Source of the DNA: Thermoguttaceae bacterium
GTDB taxonomy: Bacteria; Planctomycetota; Planctomycetia; Pirellulales; Thermoguttaceae
Assembly (NCBI GenBank): GCA_017939795.1
Contig: JAGBAA010000088.1
Span: forward strand, 1 to 64,000
Direction of reading: 5' to 3'
DNA: 64,000 bases
Part shown: positions 18,037-28,600 of the stretch, piece by piece
How the letters are laid out: every line of letters starts with the position of its first letter
Position numbering within the stretch: the first letter of the stretch is position 1
Translations under genes and position numbers: made by a program
The notes under the pieces: generated by a model
Database searches by the model: none
Told to the model about the DNA's origin: nothing
The model's input: only the letters and a program-made list of their open reading frames with translations

Positions 18037-18735
18037 ATGAAAAAAGAAACGACAAACGATATGAAACTGACCCGTCGTACTGCCCTCGCCGGCGGTTTGA
18101 GTCTCGCATTGGCAGGATTTGCCGCACAGGAAGCAGAGGCACAGGATAAACCGAAACGCAAACGCCGTCCGCGTCCGGTCCGTGAGGAACCGTGGAAGTA
18201 CGTGAAGATGGATCCCGCCGTTGCTGCACAGTATGCGTATGATGCCTACGTTCCGTGGGGCTGCATGTACGGAGCCGTCAAAGGCGGTTTGAAGGCCTAC
18301 GCGGAAGCGAATCCGGACATGGCGGAAGCCGTCGCCAATTTCCCATACCTCGCACTGCGCAGCGGCAAGACCGGGTTCGGAGCGCAGGAATCACTCTGCG
18401 GAACGCTTAACGGCGCAGGGTTGTTCATGGGGCTTTTCATCCCGGATTACGGGGAACTTTGCGCCGAGATGAAGAAACTCACCGATTTCTACCTTGCCGA
18501 AGCACTCCCGACGTTCGTGCCTGCCGAAGATAAATATCCAAACTTCGTCAAGACGATCGCGCCGTCGATCATGTGCGGCGAAAGTAAAGGCACGTGGCTC
18601 GCGGTGGATGATTCGCTTGAGCACAAGCAGCTGCGTCAGGAACGATGCATTCGTCTGACCGCCACCGTCATCGGCAAGGCAGTCGAACTTCTGAATGCGT
18701 ATTTTGACGCACAGAACGCGGAAGAAGACGCTTAA
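18037..18735 (+). CDS. Tat-exported C_GCAxxG_C_C-type protein
   Basis: 232 residues. A twin-arginine signal (KLTRRTALAGGLSLALAGF) is preceded by a short charged extension; the ATG follows GAAAGGAG. The mature part has YVPWGCMYGAVKGGL and later SLCGTLNGAGLFMGLF, which match the two cysteine regions of the C_GCAxxG_C_C family, a putative redox-active or metal-binding fold. The cysteines are spread through the chain. Function within the family is not established. It sits between thyX and hemE, ends in its own terminator, and looks like a separate unit. Confidence 0.65.
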   Translation: MKKETTNDMKLTRRTALAGGLSLALAGFAAQEAEAQDKPKRKRRPRPVREEPWKYVKMDPAVAAQYAYDAYVPWGCMYGAVKGGLKAYAEANPDMAEAVANFPYLALRSGKTGFGAQESLCGTLNGAGLFMGLFIPDYGELCAEMKKLTDFYLAEALPTFVPAEDKYPNFVKTIAPSIMCGESKGTWLAVDDSLEHKQLRQERCIRLTATVIGKAVELLNAYFDAQNAEEDA

Positions 18736-18747
18736 ACCTGATTTCGG

Positions 18748-18789
18748 CCGGGAAATAAAAACACGATTTCCCGGTCTTTCCTTTTTTTT
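18748..18789 (+). terminator. Terminator after the C_GCAxxG_C_C gene
   Basis: CCGGGAAAT at 18748-18756 pairs with ATTTCCCGG at 18766-18774, followed by a T-rich run ending in eight T. Confidence 0.85.
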
Positions 18790-18849
18790 ATCCTGAATTC
18801 TCAATTTTCCTGAAACCTTTTGAGACTTTTCCGAACTGGAGGACCTGCC

Positions 18850-19896
18850 GTGAAACCGTGTCATGAAAGCCGAATGATGAAAGCCCTGCGCCGTGAGCCT
18901 GTGGACTGCACGCCGATCTGGATGATGCGTCAGGCCGGACGCTATATGCAGGAATATCGTACCGTTCGCGAACAGACGACGTTTCTCGGACTCTGCCGCG
19001 ACCCGGAACTCTGCGCGGAAGTCATGCTCACCGCCGTGGAAAAACTCGGTGTGGACGCAGCGATCATCTTCTCCGACCTTCTCCCCATCCTGCAGGAAAT
19101 GGGTCTGGATCTTGAATTTCAGAAAGGCGAAGGCCCCGTCATCCACAACGCGGTCCACGACGAAACGCTCATCGAAAATCTGCGTCCTCTGGAAGATGTG
19201 CAGGCCCTCGGGTACGTTTACGAGACTGTGCGCAAAACACGTGCCGGGCTGGATGAAAACCTCCCGCTGATCGGTTTTGCCGGTGCGCCGTTCACGCTGG
19301 CGAGTTACGCGATCGAGGGAAAAGCAAGCCGGAATTACCTCTTCGTAAAGAAGATGATGTACACACAGCCGCAGGCGTGGGACCAGATCATGACGCGCCT
19401 TTCCGACGCGGTCGCCGCCTACCTGAACGCCCAGATCGACGCGGGCGCGGACATCGTGCAGCTCTTCGACAGCTGGGTCGGATGCCTTTCGCCGAGCGAT
19501 TACGTTCAGTACGTTCAGCCGTACTCCGCCTCGGTGATCTCGCGCGTGAAAGCCCACTCGCCCGAAACGCCGGTCATCCACTTCACGACGGGGAATCCGA
19601 TGCTCCTGCCCGCAGTGACGGCCGCCGGCGGAGACTGTATCGGCGCGGATTGGCGCATCGAACCGCTCGACGCCTGGCGCATGATCGGTCCGGACCGCGC
19701 GTTTCAGGGAAACCTTGATCCCGCCATTCTCCTTGCCTCCCCGTCCGAGATCCGCACCCGCGTCCGCCTCCTCCTCGATCAGCTCGGCGGCCGCCCCGGC
19801 CACATCTTCAACCTCGGCCACGGCGTCCACCAGCAGACCCCCGTCGAAAACGCCGTCGAACTCGTCAAGATCGTCCACGAACTCACCCAGCACTGA
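18850..19896 (+). CDS. hemE: Uroporphyrinogen decarboxylase
   Basis: 348 residues. The start is GTG 18850, because GGAGGA lies six bases before it; an in-frame TTG 30 bases upstream is less likely. The N-terminal motif PIWMMRQAGRYMQEYR is the substrate-binding signature with the conserved arginines, and the following FSDLLPI motif carries the catalytic aspartate. The enzyme removes four carboxyl groups from uroporphyrinogen III to give coproporphyrinogen III in haem synthesis. No other haem genes are adjacent. The C-terminus is GC-rich, unlike the AT-rich sequence that begins right after it. Confidence 0.95.
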   Translation: MKPCHESRMMKALRREPVDCTPIWMMRQAGRYMQEYRTVREQTTFLGLCRDPELCAEVMLTAVEKLGVDAAIIFSDLLPILQEMGLDLEFQKGEGPVIHNAVHDETLIENLRPLEDVQALGYVYETVRKTRAGLDENLPLIGFAGAPFTLASYAIEGKASRNYLFVKKMMYTQPQAWDQIMTRLSDAVAAYLNAQIDAGADIVQLFDSWVGCLSPSDYVQYVQPYSASVISRVKAHSPETPVIHFTTGNPMLLPAVTAAGGDCIGADWRIEPLDAWRMIGPDRAFQGNLDPAILLASPSEIRTRVRLLLDQLGGRPGHIFNLGHGVHQQTPVENAVELVKIVHELTQH

Positions 19897-19935
19897 CCTC
19901 CCCATACCCCACCCCCACTCCGAACCAACACCGCA

Positions 19936-19998
19936 AGACACTTTTGGGGAAGACACTTTTGGGGAAGAAACATTTTTGAAAAATTGTTTCTTCCCCAA
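19936..19998. repeat. Direct repeats plus long hairpin downstream of hemE
   Basis: A 15-bp unit, AGACACTTTTGGGGA, occurs twice in tandem (19936-19950, 19951-19965). It runs into a hairpin in which TTGGGGAAGAAACA at 19959-19972 pairs perfectly with 19985-19998 and an inner T5/A5 pair extends it with one bulge. It could terminate hemE or be a small mobile or REP-type element bordering the AT-rich gene that follows. Confidence 0.7.
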
Positions 19999-20150
19999 AC
20001 CCCATCTTCAAAAAACTTTTGGAGAGGGGAATGCTGAATATCCAGCAACACAAAATATCATCAACTAACACACGATTTTCCGCCTTCTTAAATTTTTGGA
20101 GGCATTCGACAAGAACAAAATTTCCTCACACTAATACAAAGGAGAAAACA

Positions 20151-21143
20151 ATGAGAGCGAAAGACATGCTGCTAATTGATTTATTGAGTGGTCCCAAAAC
20201 ACAATTTAAAACCATGGGACCATTTGAATATACCTGGGACAAAATTCAATGTCAGGTATTATTGGAGAACATTATGCATGCCGCCAGCTTATCCTGCACA
20301 CTTTTCATAGGCAATATTAACTATGAAAAATACAGCGAAAATGGCATTCTGAATTTCGTGCTCCTAGATGGCCTAGGGCGTATTACGACCTTCATATTGC
20401 TTTTTGAAGCATTAGCACGTGAGATAGAAAAACGATCCATTAATTTGGAATTGGATTGTGCTGAAACATTAAGGAATTCTTATATTTTTACCCAAACAGC
20501 CCCAAAAAAGTTAAAACTGATTTTAACCCCGGATGAACAACCTACACTTGAGGCAATTTTAAACAATCGTCCATTTGATGACATGAAAATTTCTCAAAAT
20601 TTAAAAGAAAATTTTGAATTTTTTCAAAAGTCAATTAATAAAATGGATTTAAAAGAGCTAAATGTTCTTTACGATACTATTTGCGGAATCCAAATTATTG
20701 AAGTTATATCAGAAGAGAATGATAACGATCTTAATTTGCCCTTTGACAGACCGATTCATCAACAGCCAGAGGATGAGATAATACGGTGTGCCCTTAATAA
20801 CGAAGATGAAAGCTTTTTCACAAACTGCAATATTAAAGCATTTTATTTCCAAGAAGAGTGGTGCGATATTGATCACTGGAAAAATATGTTGGTAAAAGTT
20901 GTGGAAACTCTTTTCAACACAGCCCCGGAGATATTACGTCAATTGACTGCAGATAAAAAAGTAAAATATTTACATAATCAATGCAAAGATAAATCTAAAT
21001 GGGAAAAAATTGGTCCCGGAATATACTTGCGTCACCACTCAAGTACGATGGGGAAAATCCAAATATTAAAAGAGTTGTTTTCCTATTATAATATTGATTA
21101 CTCTGAACTGAAATTTAAAATAGTTCGTAAACCGATGTCCTGA
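20151..21143 (+). CDS. AT-rich orphan with degenerate DUF262-like domain
   Basis: 330 residues from ATG 20151, directly behind AAAGGAG; an open frame upstream of it is probably noncoding. Base and codon use are clearly AT-richer than both neighbours, a sign of transfer. The N-terminal 90 residues follow the DUF262 (GmrSD/ParB-like nuclease) layout, with FEYTWDKIQ in place of YQRxYxW and DGLGRITT (residues 73-80) in place of the catalytic DGQQRxxT, followed by LLFEALA. The two glutamines are lost, so nuclease activity is doubtful. No partner defence gene is adjacent. It could be a decayed or repurposed defence gene. Confidence 0.6.
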   Translation: MRAKDMLLIDLLSGPKTQFKTMGPFEYTWDKIQCQVLLENIMHAASLSCTLFIGNINYEKYSENGILNFVLLDGLGRITTFILLFEALAREIEKRSINLELDCAETLRNSYIFTQTAPKKLKLILTPDEQPTLEAILNNRPFDDMKISQNLKENFEFFQKSINKMDLKELNVLYDTICGIQIIEVISEENDNDLNLPFDRPIHQQPEDEIIRCALNNEDESFFTNCNIKAFYFQEEWCDIDHWKNMLVKVVETLFNTAPEILRQLTADKKVKYLHNQCKDKSKWEKIGPGIYLRHHSSTMGKIQILKELFSYYNIDYSELKFKIVRKPMS

Positions 21144-21204
21144 ATTTTAACTTAAAAGACAAAGGATATATTCATATTCCCCCCATACCTGAAAGGAGAA
21201 AAAC

Positions 21205-22065
21205 ATGGCATTTAAATACGCAATGTGCAACGAGCTTTTTGAGGGCTGGAGCCTGGAGAAGCAGTTTGATTTTGTTGCCGAGTGCGGTTACGAAGGGATG
21301 GAGCTCGCTCCGTTCACCATCACGCCGACCGACGACCCGGCCAATGTGCTGGAGATCACCGACGCGACGCGCACGAAGATCCGGAATATCGCGAAAAATT
21401 CCGGCGTCCAGATCGTCGGTCTTCACTGGCTGCTGGCCAAGACGCAGGGTTTCCATCTCACGCATCCGGATGCCGGCATTCGGAAAAAGACGGTCGAGTA
21501 CGGCAAAGCGCTCATCGAGCTGTGCGCGGACCTCGGCGGAAATATCATGATCTGGGGGTCTCCGAAGCAGCGGAATGTTGAAATCGGCGTCACGCGCGAT
21601 CAGGCGTACGAATTCGCGGCCGACGCGCTCTCCGAGCTGGTCCCGGTCCTTGAGAAAAATAAAGTCACCATCGCCATGGAACCGCTTGCTCCGGCCGAGA
21701 CGAACTTCCTCGCCAGCGCGATGGAAACGCTTGCGCTCGTCCAGATGGTCAAGTCCCCCTGGCTCCAGATGATGCTGGACTGCAAAGCGATGTGGGGCGC
21801 GGAGATCAATGCCGACGGAACACGCCGTCCGATGGAAGACGTCATCCGTCAGTTCCGTCCGTGGACGCGCCATTTCCACGCCAACGACCCGAATCTCCAG
21901 GGTCCCGGTTTCGGCGAGCTGGATTTCCACCCGCTGTTCAAGGCTCTGAAGGAAACGCAGTTTGACGGCTGGGTCAGCGTCGAGGTCTTCGACTACACCC
22001 CGGGCGCGGAAGCTCTCACGAAGAAGAGTATCGACTACATGAAGAAAGTGGAATCGGAGATCTGA
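21205..22065 (+). CDS. Sugar phosphate isomerase/epimerase (AP endonuclease 2 fold)
   Basis: 286 residues forming the TIM barrel of the xylose isomerase-like/AP endonuclease 2 superfamily. Visible metal-site landmarks are MEPL (Glu, near residue 172), MMLDCKAM (Asp, near residue 193), the RHFHANDPN segment (His/Asp, near residue 230) and SVEVFDY (Glu, near residue 263), as in inosose isomerases and hydroxypyruvate-isomerase-like enzymes. It probably isomerises a keto-sugar or inositol, working with Gfo/Idh/MocA oxidoreductases such as those elsewhere in the window. ATG 21205 follows AAAGGAG. A terminator follows. Confidence 0.85.
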   Translation: MAFKYAMCNELFEGWSLEKQFDFVAECGYEGMELAPFTITPTDDPANVLEITDATRTKIRNIAKNSGVQIVGLHWLLAKTQGFHLTHPDAGIRKKTVEYGKALIELCADLGGNIMIWGSPKQRNVEIGVTRDQAYEFAADALSELVPVLEKNKVTIAMEPLAPAETNFLASAMETLALVQMVKSPWLQMMLDCKAMWGAEINADGTRRPMEDVIRQFRPWTRHFHANDPNLQGPGFGELDFHPLFKALKETQFDGWVSVEVFDYTPGAEALTKKSIDYMKKVESEI

Positions 22066-22091
22066 GTTTCTCCTTCCCGATTTCACAAAAA

Positions 22092-22135
22092 GACCCCGCA
22101 GGCCATTCGCATTGGATGACCTGCGGGTTCTTTTA
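22092..22135 (+). terminator. Terminator after the isomerase gene
   Basis: GACCCCGCAGG at 22092-22102 pairs with CCTGCGGGTTC at 22120-22130 with one mismatch, followed by TTTTAT. It faces the end of proB. Confidence 0.75.
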
Positions 22136-22159
22136 TGGTTTTCCTTCCGCTGAAACGGT

Positions 22160-23308
22160 CTACCCCATCGTCGTGAGGGTCAGATTATCGCGGTGCATCA
22201 CCTCCTCGTAATGGAGAAGGTCCGGGAATTCCGCTTCGATCTCGTCGGAATGCCGACCTTTGATCCGTTCCAGATCGGATGAGGAGTAGTTCGTGAATCC
22301 GCGGGCGATCTCAAGTCCGTCTTCCGTACAGACGGCCAGAACGTCGCCATGCTCAAATTCGCCCTCAACTTCCCGAATGCCGATCGGAAGAAGACTCTTT
22401 CCGTTTTCCACCAGAGCTTTCGCGCAGCCGTCATCGACCACGACGCGTCCTCTTGGCATGATCGCGTAGCCGATCCACTGTTTTCGCGCGGCCATTCGCG
22501 TTCCCTGAGGAAGAAAAAGAGTCCCGAAATCCTCACAGTTCAGGATCTTCTGCAGGATCTTCGGTTCCCGTCCGTTCGCGATGATGACGCTTCCGCCCGC
22601 GTGGGTGATCTGGTGCGCGATCCGGAGTTTACTCGCCATCCCCCCCTTGCTCAGACCGGTCAGACGGTCAAACGCCAGCGACTGGATGGAAGAATCGATC
22701 CGGTGGACCGTCTCGATCAGTTTCGATTCCGGGTTCCGCGGATCCCCATTGTAGAGGCCGTCGATATCGGAAAGCAGGATCAGAAGCGGAGCGTGAATGA
22801 GGTCCGCCACGAGTGCCGCCAGCCGGTCATTGTCGCCGAAAGTCGTTTTGAGTTCCGCGACGCTGAGCGTATCGTTTTCGTTGATGATCGGGATCGCGCC
22901 GTACTCAAGCAGCGCATTCAGCGTGTTGCGCACGTTCAGGTATTTGGCGCGGTGTTCCAGATCGTCGGCCGTCAGGAGGATCTGGGCAGCGTGAAGTCCA
23001 AGTTTTTCCAGATGGTGATTGTACGCCTCGATCAGCGCGCTCTGTCCCACCGCAGCCACGGCCTGAAGCTGTGCCAGGTCGGTCGGCCTTCCCGGAAGTC
23101 CAAGACGTCCGATCCCGGACCCGACGGCCCCGGAACTGACCAGCACCATCCGAAAGCCTTTCTGTCGGGCTTCGGCAAGCTGATTGGCAAACGATTCGAT
23201 CTGCGATTCACTCAAATGGCCTCTTTCGTCGGTCAGGATGCGCGTTCCGACCTTCACGACGATAGTAGGCGACTCCGTAAGGATTTCCTGTCTTAAAATA
23301 TTGATCAT
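22160..23308 (-). CDS. proB: Glutamate 5-kinase with PUA domain
   Basis: 382 residues. The amino-acid kinase domain starts with IVVKVGTRILTD and contains VSSGAVGSGIG, INENDTLS and the GLSKGGMASK nucleotide motif; a C-terminal PUA domain (from about residue 285) completes the bacterial form. It phosphorylates glutamate to glutamyl-5-phosphate, the first step of proline synthesis, and is usually inhibited by proline. proA is not adjacent. No ribosome site is visible at ATG 23308; a hairpin lies directly before the start. It is downstream of glgB by 105 bases and could be read with it. Confidence 0.95.
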   Translation of the reverse strand: MINILRQEILTESPTIVVKVGTRILTDERGHLSESQIESFANQLAEARQKGFRMVLVSSGAVGSGIGRLGLPGRPTDLAQLQAVAAVGQSALIEAYNHHLEKLGLHAAQILLTADDLEHRAKYLNVRNTLNALLEYGAIPIINENDTLSVAELKTTFGDNDRLAALVADLIHAPLLILLSDIDGLYNGDPRNPESKLIETVHRIDSSIQSLAFDRLTGLSKGGMASKLRIAHQITHAGGSVIIANGREPKILQKILNCEDFGTLFLPQGTRMAARKQWIGYAIMPRGRVVVDDGCAKALVENGKSLLPIGIREVEGEFEHGDVLAVCTEDGLEIARGFTNYSSSDLERIKGRHSDEIEAEFPDLLHYEEVMHRDNLTLTTMG

Positions 23309-23318
23309 ACAAAAGGGT

Positions 23319-23346
23319 CATCGTCCCATCGGTCTCCGGGACGATG
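23319..23346 (-). promoter_or_regulatory. Hairpin just before the proB start
   Basis: CATCGTCCC and GGGACGATG form a perfect 9-bp stem with a 10-base loop, ending about 10 bases before the proB ATG. The short T run after it could make it a weak terminator for glgB or a block on proB initiation. Confidence 0.5.
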
Positions 23347-23413
23347 AATCAAAAAAAGTCCGCGGGCACCCTCCGTTGGAAAGGTGCTCGACTACTGCCA
23401 AATCTCTAAAATT

Positions 23414-25390
23414 TTATTTCGTATTTCCGTTTTTCTTTTCGGAATTTCTGTCCGAACTCTTCACACTTCGGGGATCCCGGACCGGTTTGAGGACGAGAAC
23501 TCCCAGCGGCGGAAGCGTCACGCGGATGGAATCCGCAAATCCCTGGCACGGTCTCGGTTCGGAAAAAATGCGCTCATTGTGTACGTTGCTCCCGCCGTAG
23601 TAGCGTGAGTCACTGTTGAAGATCTCCTGAAATTCCGTGATCTCCGGCACTCCCACCCAAAAATCGTGCCGCACGTTCGGCGTGAAATTGCAGATCACGA
23701 TGAGGTAATCCTGGGGATCTTTCGCCTTCCGCATAAATGAAAGCGTACTGCAATCCCGATTAGAGCAGTCGATCCACTGGAAGCCTTCCTGCCGGAAATC
23801 CTGCTCGTAGAATGCCGGTTCCGTTTCGTAGAGATGCCCCAGGTCGGAGACGCAGCGCTGGATCCCCTGATGCTGTTCGAATTCCAGCAGGTTCCAGTCC
23901 AGCTGCCCATTATCGCGCCACTCGTTCCACTGTCCGAACTCGCCGCCCATGAAAAGGAGCTTCTTGCCGGGGTGCGTCCACTGGTAGGCATACAGAAGAC
24001 GCAGATTCGCGCACTTCTGCCACGTATCGCCCGCCATTTTGCCGATGAGCGATCCCTTGCAGTGGACCACCTCATCGTGAGAGAACGGGAGGAGGAAATT
24101 TTCGTGGAATGAGTACAGGATGCTGAACGTGAGCTGATCGTGATGGTATTTTCGGAAGATCGGGTCGTTTTTCATGTACGCGAGCGTATCGTGCATCCAC
24201 CCCATGTTCCACTTCATGCAGAATCCCAGACCGCCCGCATACCCCGGAAGCGTCACGCCCGGCCACGCCGTCGATTCTTCCGCGATGGTGAGCGTTCCGG
24301 GAAAGTGCATCTGAACTTCGCGATTCATTTCACGAAGGAAGTCGATCGCCTCGATATTTTCGCGTCCGCCGTACTGATTTGGGATCCACTCGCCTTCCTT
24401 CCGGCTGTAGTCGAGGTAAAGCATCGACGCGACCGCGTCCACCCGCAGACCGTCCACATGATACTGATCGACCCAGAACAGCGCGTTGGCGATGAGGAAA
24501 TTCCGGACTTCATTCCGTCCGTAGTTGAAAATGTACGTTCCCCAGTCGGCATGCTCGCCCTGACGCGGATCTGCGTGCTCATAAAGCGGCGTTCCATCGA
24601 AACGGCCCAGACCAAAAGCGTCCTTCGGAAAATGCGCGGGGACCCAGTCCAGAATGACGCCGATGCCGTTCTGATGGCAGAGATCCACGAAATACTTGAA
24701 GTCGTCCGGCGAACCATACCGGGCGGTCGGCGCATAGTACCCCGTGACCTGGTAGCCCCAGCTTCCGGTGAAAGGATGCTCGCAGACCGGAAGAAGCTCG
24801 ATGTGCGTGAAATTCATCTTCTTCACGTAGGGCACGAGCCGATCGGCAAGTTCGCGATAGTTCAGCCACGGCGAGGTTCCGGAATTCGGGGTCTGCCAGC
24901 TTCCGGGATGGACTTCATAGATCGAAACGGGGCGGCTCTGCCAGTCAAAGGACGCACGATCTTCCACCCAGTCGGCGTCCTTCCACGTGTACTGTTCCAG
25001 ATCGATAATCCGGCACGCATTTTGGGGAGGGCACTCGCAGCCGAACGCGTAGGGGTCGCATTTTTCGAAAGCCCGCTCGCCGTTCCGAAGGTAGAATTTG
25101 TAGAACATGCCGGCTTTTGCCCCAGGAATGAACGTCTCCCAGACGCCGTTTTCCTGATGCTTCCACATGAAGTTCGCTCGCGGATCCCAGCCGTTGAAAT
25201 CGCCAATGACGCTGACCTCATCCGCATTCGGTGCCCAGACTGCGAAATTAACGCCCTCTTCCCCGTCGATGGTACAGGGATGCGCTCCGAGTTTCTCGTA
25301 GGCCTTCCAGTGCTTTCCCTGGCCCAGAAGATAGAGATCGTAGTCCGAGATCAAACCTTTGTGTGTATTCTGATTCGAAAAGTCCGTCAT
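23414..25390 (-). CDS. glgB: 1,4-alpha-glucan branching enzyme
   Basis: 658 residues from the ATG at 25390 behind a GGAG; an in-frame ATG 15 bases upstream is an alternative. An N-terminal CBM48 domain (GAHPC..., residues 30-130) precedes the GH13 barrel. The catalytic nucleophile is Asp318 in [12 protein letters not shown], the acid is in TIAEES, and the third acid is in FSHDEVVH. It makes alpha-1,6 branches in glycogen. The chain is the compact GlgB type without the second N-terminal domain. No other glycogen genes are nearby, and it is divergent from the LRR gene. Confidence 0.95.
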   Translation of the reverse strand: MTDFSNQNTHKGLISDYDLYLLGQGKHWKAYEKLGAHPCTIDGEEGVNFAVWAPNADEVSVIGDFNGWDPRANFMWKHQENGVWETFIPGAKAGMFYKFYLRNGERAFEKCDPYAFGCECPPQNACRIIDLEQYTWKDADWVEDRASFDWQSRPVSIYEVHPGSWQTPNSGTSPWLNYRELADRLVPYVKKMNFTHIELLPVCEHPFTGSWGYQVTGYYAPTARYGSPDDFKYFVDLCHQNGIGVILDWVPAHFPKDAFGLGRFDGTPLYEHADPRQGEHADWGTYIFNYGRNEVRNFLIANALFWVDQYHVDGLRVDAVASMLYLDYSRKEGEWIPNQYGGRENIEAIDFLREMNREVQMHFPGTLTIAEESTAWPGVTLPGYAGGLGFCMKWNMGWMHDTLAYMKNDPIFRKYHHDQLTFSILYSFHENFLLPFSHDEVVHCKGSLIGKMAGDTWQKCANLRLLYAYQWTHPGKKLLFMGGEFGQWNEWRDNGQLDWNLLEFEQHQGIQRCVSDLGHLYETEPAFYEQDFRQEGFQWIDCSNRDCSTLSFMRKAKDPQDYLIVICNFTPNVRHDFWVGVPEITEFQEIFNSDSRYYGGSNVHNERIFSEPRPCQGFADSIRVTLPPLGVLVLKPVRDPRSVKSSDRNSEKKNGNTK

Positions 25391-25644
25391 TTTCTGCTCT
25401 CCCATGTTCTGAAACTCCCAAATACGAAAAACCCCAAAATCGAATAGACCGCAACCCACTCTTATTTTACTACGAAAATGAAATTAAACCAGTGGGAGGT
25501 CTCCCGAAAATCCGAAATTTCTCCAAAAAACCGCGAATACCGTCATTTCAGAAATGTTCCCCCCCTTCTCAGCCATTCCGTTCCATGGTATATTGAAAGC
25601 CGTCAAGGATCCCATTCCAATTTTTATTTTCCCGGAGACTCCCC

Positions 25645-28600
25645 ATGCGCCCTGAATTTTATTTTCGTTCCGAATCCCGAAGTTTTGCATCCAGCTTTTT
25701 CGCGGTCATTTTCTGCCTGGCGATCGTGGTCTTTCCAGGTTCCGTAACGGCTCAGGTCGAAGATATGGAGAAGGAAAAAGTCTCCTATTCCGCCGTCGAA
25801 CTGCAGGCGCAAGAGGAAATGTGGGAGAATGAAGAGGAGGAAGACTGCCACTCCTATGGCGGAAGGCCGGGGGTCAAGGAAGTCAACGGTGCCCGATTCA
25901 CGATGAATGGAACCGTTTTTCTGGAACTGTGTCCAGACGCACCTGCGGATTATACTGTACCGGAGGGTGTCCGGAGGATCGCGGACGGCGCGTTCCACAG
26001 CCGGAAAGATATTGAGTCCGTCACGATACCTGAAGGGGTCACTTCCATTGGAGAGCGCGCATTCGTACATTGCCCTAATTTAAAGGAAGTCCGTCTTCCC
26101 AAAAGTCTGCGCAGGATCGGAAACGATGCTTTTCTGAATGCCGGGATCGAGAAGATCGAGCTGCCCGAAAACCTCCGAACGATCGGAAAATGGGCGTTTT
26201 CCGGCTGCTCCAAACTGAAAAAGGTCCGCATTCCGGCGTCCGTCCGGTTTCTGGATGAAAATGCGTTTTCTCGGTGTGCGGGATTGGAGGAAGTTGAGAT
26301 CGCCAACGGTCTGGAGCGCATTCCGGAAAAAGCGTTTGCGGAGTGTCCTGCACTTCAGCGCATCGTGCTGCCGGAAAGTATTTCGACGCTCTCCCCCTCG
26401 GCATTTCAGGCGTGCGTGCAGCTTCAGGAACTCGTTTTTTTGAAAAAAGATCCGCCTTTCGTCCTTCACCCGGACGGAGTGCTTCTTTCACGCGACGGCA
26501 AAACGCTGCTCCTTGCACTTCCGGGGAGGATCCAGGGAACGTTCCGCGTGCCGGACGGAGTCGAAAATATTGAGGATTCGGTGTTTCAGAAATATTTCGG
26601 ACTCCGGAAGATCGAATTTCCGAAAAGTCTCCGAAAGATCGGGAAAAATGCGTTTGCGGAGTGTCCTGAACTCGAAACGGTCTGCATTCCATCCAGCGTC
26701 GAAAGCGTTGGCGAAGGCATTTTCTCTCAATGCCCCAAACTTCGGGAAGCCGTTTTTGAGCTGAAAACTATCCCGGATCTCGCATTTTCTGAGTGTTCGG
26801 CTCTGGAAAAAGTGACTTTTTCTCCGGAACTTTCCGAGATCGGCCAAATGGCGTTTAACCGCTGTACGGCACTTCAGGAGATTTCCCTGCCGGACCGGCT
26901 TTCCGTCATTCGGAGGTGGGCATTCCGAAGCTGCACGGGGCTGAAAAAAGTCACGCTGCCAGGAAGTCTCCGATCCTTGGAGCCGGAATGTTTCAGGTTC
27001 TGCAGGCAGCTGGAAGAATGTGTGCTTGAGGAAGGGATCTCTTCACTTCCCAGTGGGTGTTTTCAGCAGTGTGCCGCACTGAAAAAAATCACGCTGCCCG
27101 AAAGTATTGAGACGATCGGGAGCTGGGCATTTGCGGCAAATGCCTCACTTTCCGAGGTCGAGTTTTCTCCAAATCTTACCCAGATCCAGGACTATGCGTT
27201 TATGGGGTGCAAGTCGCTCCGGAAACTGCATTTTCCGGACAGTCTGACGCAGCTTTCCGAACATGCATTCAGTAACTGTACCGCTCTGCAGGAAGTCGTG
27301 TTTTCTCCAAAGCTGACGAAGATCCCGCAGTATTGTTTCGCCGGATGTACGGCACTGGAAAAGATCGAACTTCCGGAAGCGCTTCGTGAGCTTGGCCGGT
27401 GGGCTTTCAACGGCGGTCTCGGCGGCACAAAAGAGTTTTTCATCCCGAAACACGTGGAGAAGATCGGGGAAAATGCACTCACGATACGCTCTCTGGAAAA
27501 GTTCACCGTCGATCTGGAAAATCCGCATTTCCACGCACGAGACGGAGTCCTTTTCCAAAACTCCCCGCGTAAACTGGTCCGCTATCCTGCCGCGAAAGCC
27601 GGCGCGTACACGATCCCGGGCGATGTCGAGCGTGTGGCAGAAGGTGCGTTCAACGGTTCGTCGGAACTGACGAGTCTGGTACTTTCCGATTCGATCCAGG
27701 GAGTCAGCCGCGATTCATTCCAAAACTGCCCGAAATTGACTGAAGTGTTCCTCCCCCCGATGTGCAGGAGCTTCCCGCTCAGTACACTTGGCGGCTGCAA
27801 GGAACTGGAGAAAGTCACGGTCATGGATCCGACTGCGGATCTGCAGCTCGGAGCGAGCAAAAGTAAATCTTTCCCCAAATTGGTCATTTATGGTGCCAGG
27901 TATTCACCGATCCACTATTCCGCGCAAAGAGGCGGAACGGCCTTACACCGGGCACCTGCAGAACCATTCGCGTTCGTCCCGCTGGAATCCCTTGAGTACC
28001 ACAAAGCAAAACAGACCACGATCTTCTCCGTTGAAGAAAATCCGCCGTATCTGAAAGTTCAGAAGCCTGAAACCAGCGAGCCGGTTTTTTCGCCTGACGG
28101 TAAAATTCTGGTTCGTTTCCCGCAAAATTTTAGCGGTGAATATGCCATTCCGGATGGAGTGACGGAGATCGGAAACGCGGCTTTCGCAAACTGCCGTTTT
28201 CTCACCAGACTCACGCTCCCCGCGAGCGTGCAGAAGATCGGCGAACACGCATTCGCAGAGTGCGTCATTTTGACCGAGGTCAACATTCCGGACGGAGTCA
28301 CGCGATTGGGCTGCGGCACATTCCGCAGCTGCTATGCGCTGAAAAAAATCGAACTTCCCGCAAGTGTCGCGACGATCGGGGATTTCGCATTTCGAAGCTG
28401 TTCCAGTCTCGAGGAAGTCACGCACCCGACGGGGCTTCCGCGCGTAGGAAAACACGCATTCGCGTACTGTTCAAAACTCAGCCGGGTCACGTTTTCGCCG
28501 TACCTGACGGAGATCGGAGACCGGGCGTTTCAGGAATGCGTGTCCCTCACCGAAGTCGAGCTTCCGCCGGGACTGCTCACCATCGGCCAATCGGCATTTA

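Noticed and set aside
20019-20150. Longer N-terminus of the DUF262-like gene
   Set aside because: The 44 extra codons overlap repeat-flanking sequence, and a good ribosome site precedes ATG 20151.
24140-25447. 435-codon forward frame opposite glgB
   Set aside because: glgB is unmistakable with all its catalytic residues, so this frame is its antisense shadow.
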